A stretch of DNA of 64,000 nt, taken from contig JASEVX010000007.1 of the NCBI GenBank assembly GCA_031761405.1, forward strand, positions 32,343,677 through 32,407,676, given 5' to 3'. The stretch's first letter is position 1; each line of letters starts with the position of its first letter. Below, piece after piece: positions 63,046-64,000 of this stretch. This DNA comes from Serripes groenlandicus. Its lineage: Eukaryota; Mollusca; Bivalvia; Cardiida; Cardiidae. The notes beneath the pieces were generated by a model. That model was given only the letters and a program-made list of their open reading frames with translations. It was not told the origin of the DNA and searched no databases. The position numbers and the translations under genes were made by a program.

Positions 63046-63215
63046 ACGTCTGGGCAAAAATAGGGAATTATCTTTAACTAAAATCATAATTGTTTGATTC
63101 AGCTAAAAACATTGTGGCAAAAGGAGAAATTGCTCATTATGATAATTTTTCCTATTGCCACAATGTTTTCAAAAGTCTTCTGCTGTAGATGCTTCTAAAA
63201 GTAGGAAAATAACAG
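63046..63215. mobile_element. MITE-A, partial
   Basis: Begins inside the element (TAAACGTCTGGGCAAAAATAGG) and contains AAAGGAGAAATTGCTCATTATG. Ends AAGTCTTCTGCTGTAGATG, without the GGGTTAA terminus. Confidence 0.55.
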
Positions 63216-63475
63216 GGGCTATTGATATTAATAGAACTCTTTATTACCACGGCAAAATTTCCATGCTTACGCGAGTGAGGGGAATGGTCAATGTTTACCT
63301 GAACACCGTTTAACGGTGTCATACAGCACCGCTGTGTGTTTTCTACTACAACATAAATAAAACGATTCACCGCTGATTCATCCAAATTGTCGCTGGATAG
63401 CTGGATAAAACGTTTCATGCTCAATCAATCGGTTTCTTCGCGATTTTACATTTATAATTTAAAGTTTATCCTGTC

Positions 63476-64000
63476 ATGCCTCGTCTGAGAGCAAAAAAGG
63501 GGAGTAAGAGGCCTGGTAAGGAGCCATATACAAAGAAAGGGGCCAGACCAAGCGAGTCGGTGGGTGGAGGTGATCTGGAGTCGCCCGAAGTTGTGCAGCT
63601 TGGCACAGACCAAAACAGGGCGGGTATGGTCAATCCCTTTGAGAGTTTGTTTGCTTCACATGCCACCCCTGTTCAAAATGAGAACAATGATTTTACACTG
63701 CCACCTGAGGCTTTTAAATGTGCTGACGATTCCCTGACATTGCATGTTGCGAATGAGATCTGGCAGAAAATTTGGTCCGGGGACTATATTAATTTAGCGG
63801 TGCTGTTAAAGCGATCTACGGAAACAGTTCATGCACCACATTTGTTTGTTAATGAACAGGGGCAAATTAAAATGAGGGCCAAACAAACGAAGTCGGTACA
63901 GAACATTAGGGAATGGACGGATGCATTCTTGATATTTTCGGCAATCATTATTAAAAGGCATCCTGAGAAAGCAAATGGGCTTTTACAATATATGGCTTTG
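63476..64000 (+). CDS. DIRS-type retrotransposon first ORF (Gag-like), cut by window end
   Basis: An ATG-started frame of 175 codons with no stop runs to the last base of the window. The N-terminus is basic (RLRAKKGSKRPGKEP), followed by an acidic/polar linker. Then comes a globular region, VANEIWQKIWSGDYINLAVL, LFVNEQGQIK, REWTDAFLIFSAII and a P-E-K-A-N-G-L-LQYM segment. The order 'I..G.YI.L..LL...VNE.G.I...W..AF.IF..I...HP' is what I know from the first ORF of DIRS-like elements in molluscs. If so, reverse transcriptase and tyrosine recombinase should follow to the right. The frame is intact, so the copy may be recent. Family assignment is from memory of the pattern. Confidence 0.6.
   Translation, partial: MPRLRAKKGSKRPGKEPYTKKGARPSESVGGGDLESPEVVQLGTDQNRAGMVNPFESLFASHATPVQNENNDFTLPPEAFKCADDSLTLHVANEIWQKIWSGDYINLAVLLKRSTETVHAPHLFVNEQGQIKMRAKQTKSVQNIREWTDAFLIFSAIIIKRHPEKANGLLQYMAL

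Overview
This window is animal nuclear DNA, most likely from a bivalve mollusc (my guess is a heterodont such as a dreissenid or venerid). The evidence is AT-rich sequence, split genes with GT-AG introns, tRNA-headed SINEs, many 'aaggtcaaggtc' tandem-repeat elements and dense small palindromic transposons. There are no bacterial operons, CRISPR arrays or phage genes. Most open reading frames in the window are chance or repeat-derived.

Two genes can be assembled exon by exon. The first is a small plus-strand gene (5596-10907, four exons, reading phase kept throughout). It would encode a 98-residue single-pass membrane protein with a Cys-rich cytoplasmic side, with AATAAA 69 bases after the stop. 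The second is the 3' half of a minus-strand FGD5/FGD6-type gene for a CDC42 guanine exchange factor. Nine coding exons lie between 61982 and 18421 and encode the end of PH1, a complete FYVE zinc finger, a basic linker, PH2 and the stop. Its DH (catalytic) domain must lie beyond the right edge. A possible last exon of another plus-strand gene is at 1019-1138.

The rest is mobile and repetitive DNA, much of it inside the long FGD introns. MITE-A (ends TTAACCCTTTCCC, about 230 bp, nested palindromes) has roughly 40 copies. MITE-B (GAGCCGTCCC ends) and MITE-C (AGTCAAAC ends) are rarer. SINEs share one 3' body under several heads. A recurrent class of 'core-tandem' elements (CTE-1 to CTE-5 here) has unique ends around tandem units mostly of about 140-180 bp; CTE-1 reaches 23 units with higher-order structure. 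A pair of 1.5-1.7 kb Helitron-like elements ends in a hairpin plus CTAA. A 4.8 kb inverted-repeat element (50882-55640) carries a broken gene of an uncharacterised animal family with PIN/FEN-like acidic motifs. Also present are a LINE reverse-transcriptase remnant, a frameshifted FLYWCH finger and, at the right edge, an intact reading frame resembling a DIRS-type first ORF.

The observations most worth checking are: (1) five tandem copies of the start of an FGD exon, each with its 3' splice site, just upstream of the real exon; (2) an FGD exon that runs into a 21-bp array whose every unit holds a GTGAGT donor, with an inverted partner array 1.4 kb further on in the same intron; (3) the PIN/FEN-like gene fragment between long inverted repeats; (4) two core-tandem elements with the same head but unrelated cores; and (5) clusters of the self-complementary decamer GCAAGCTTGC.
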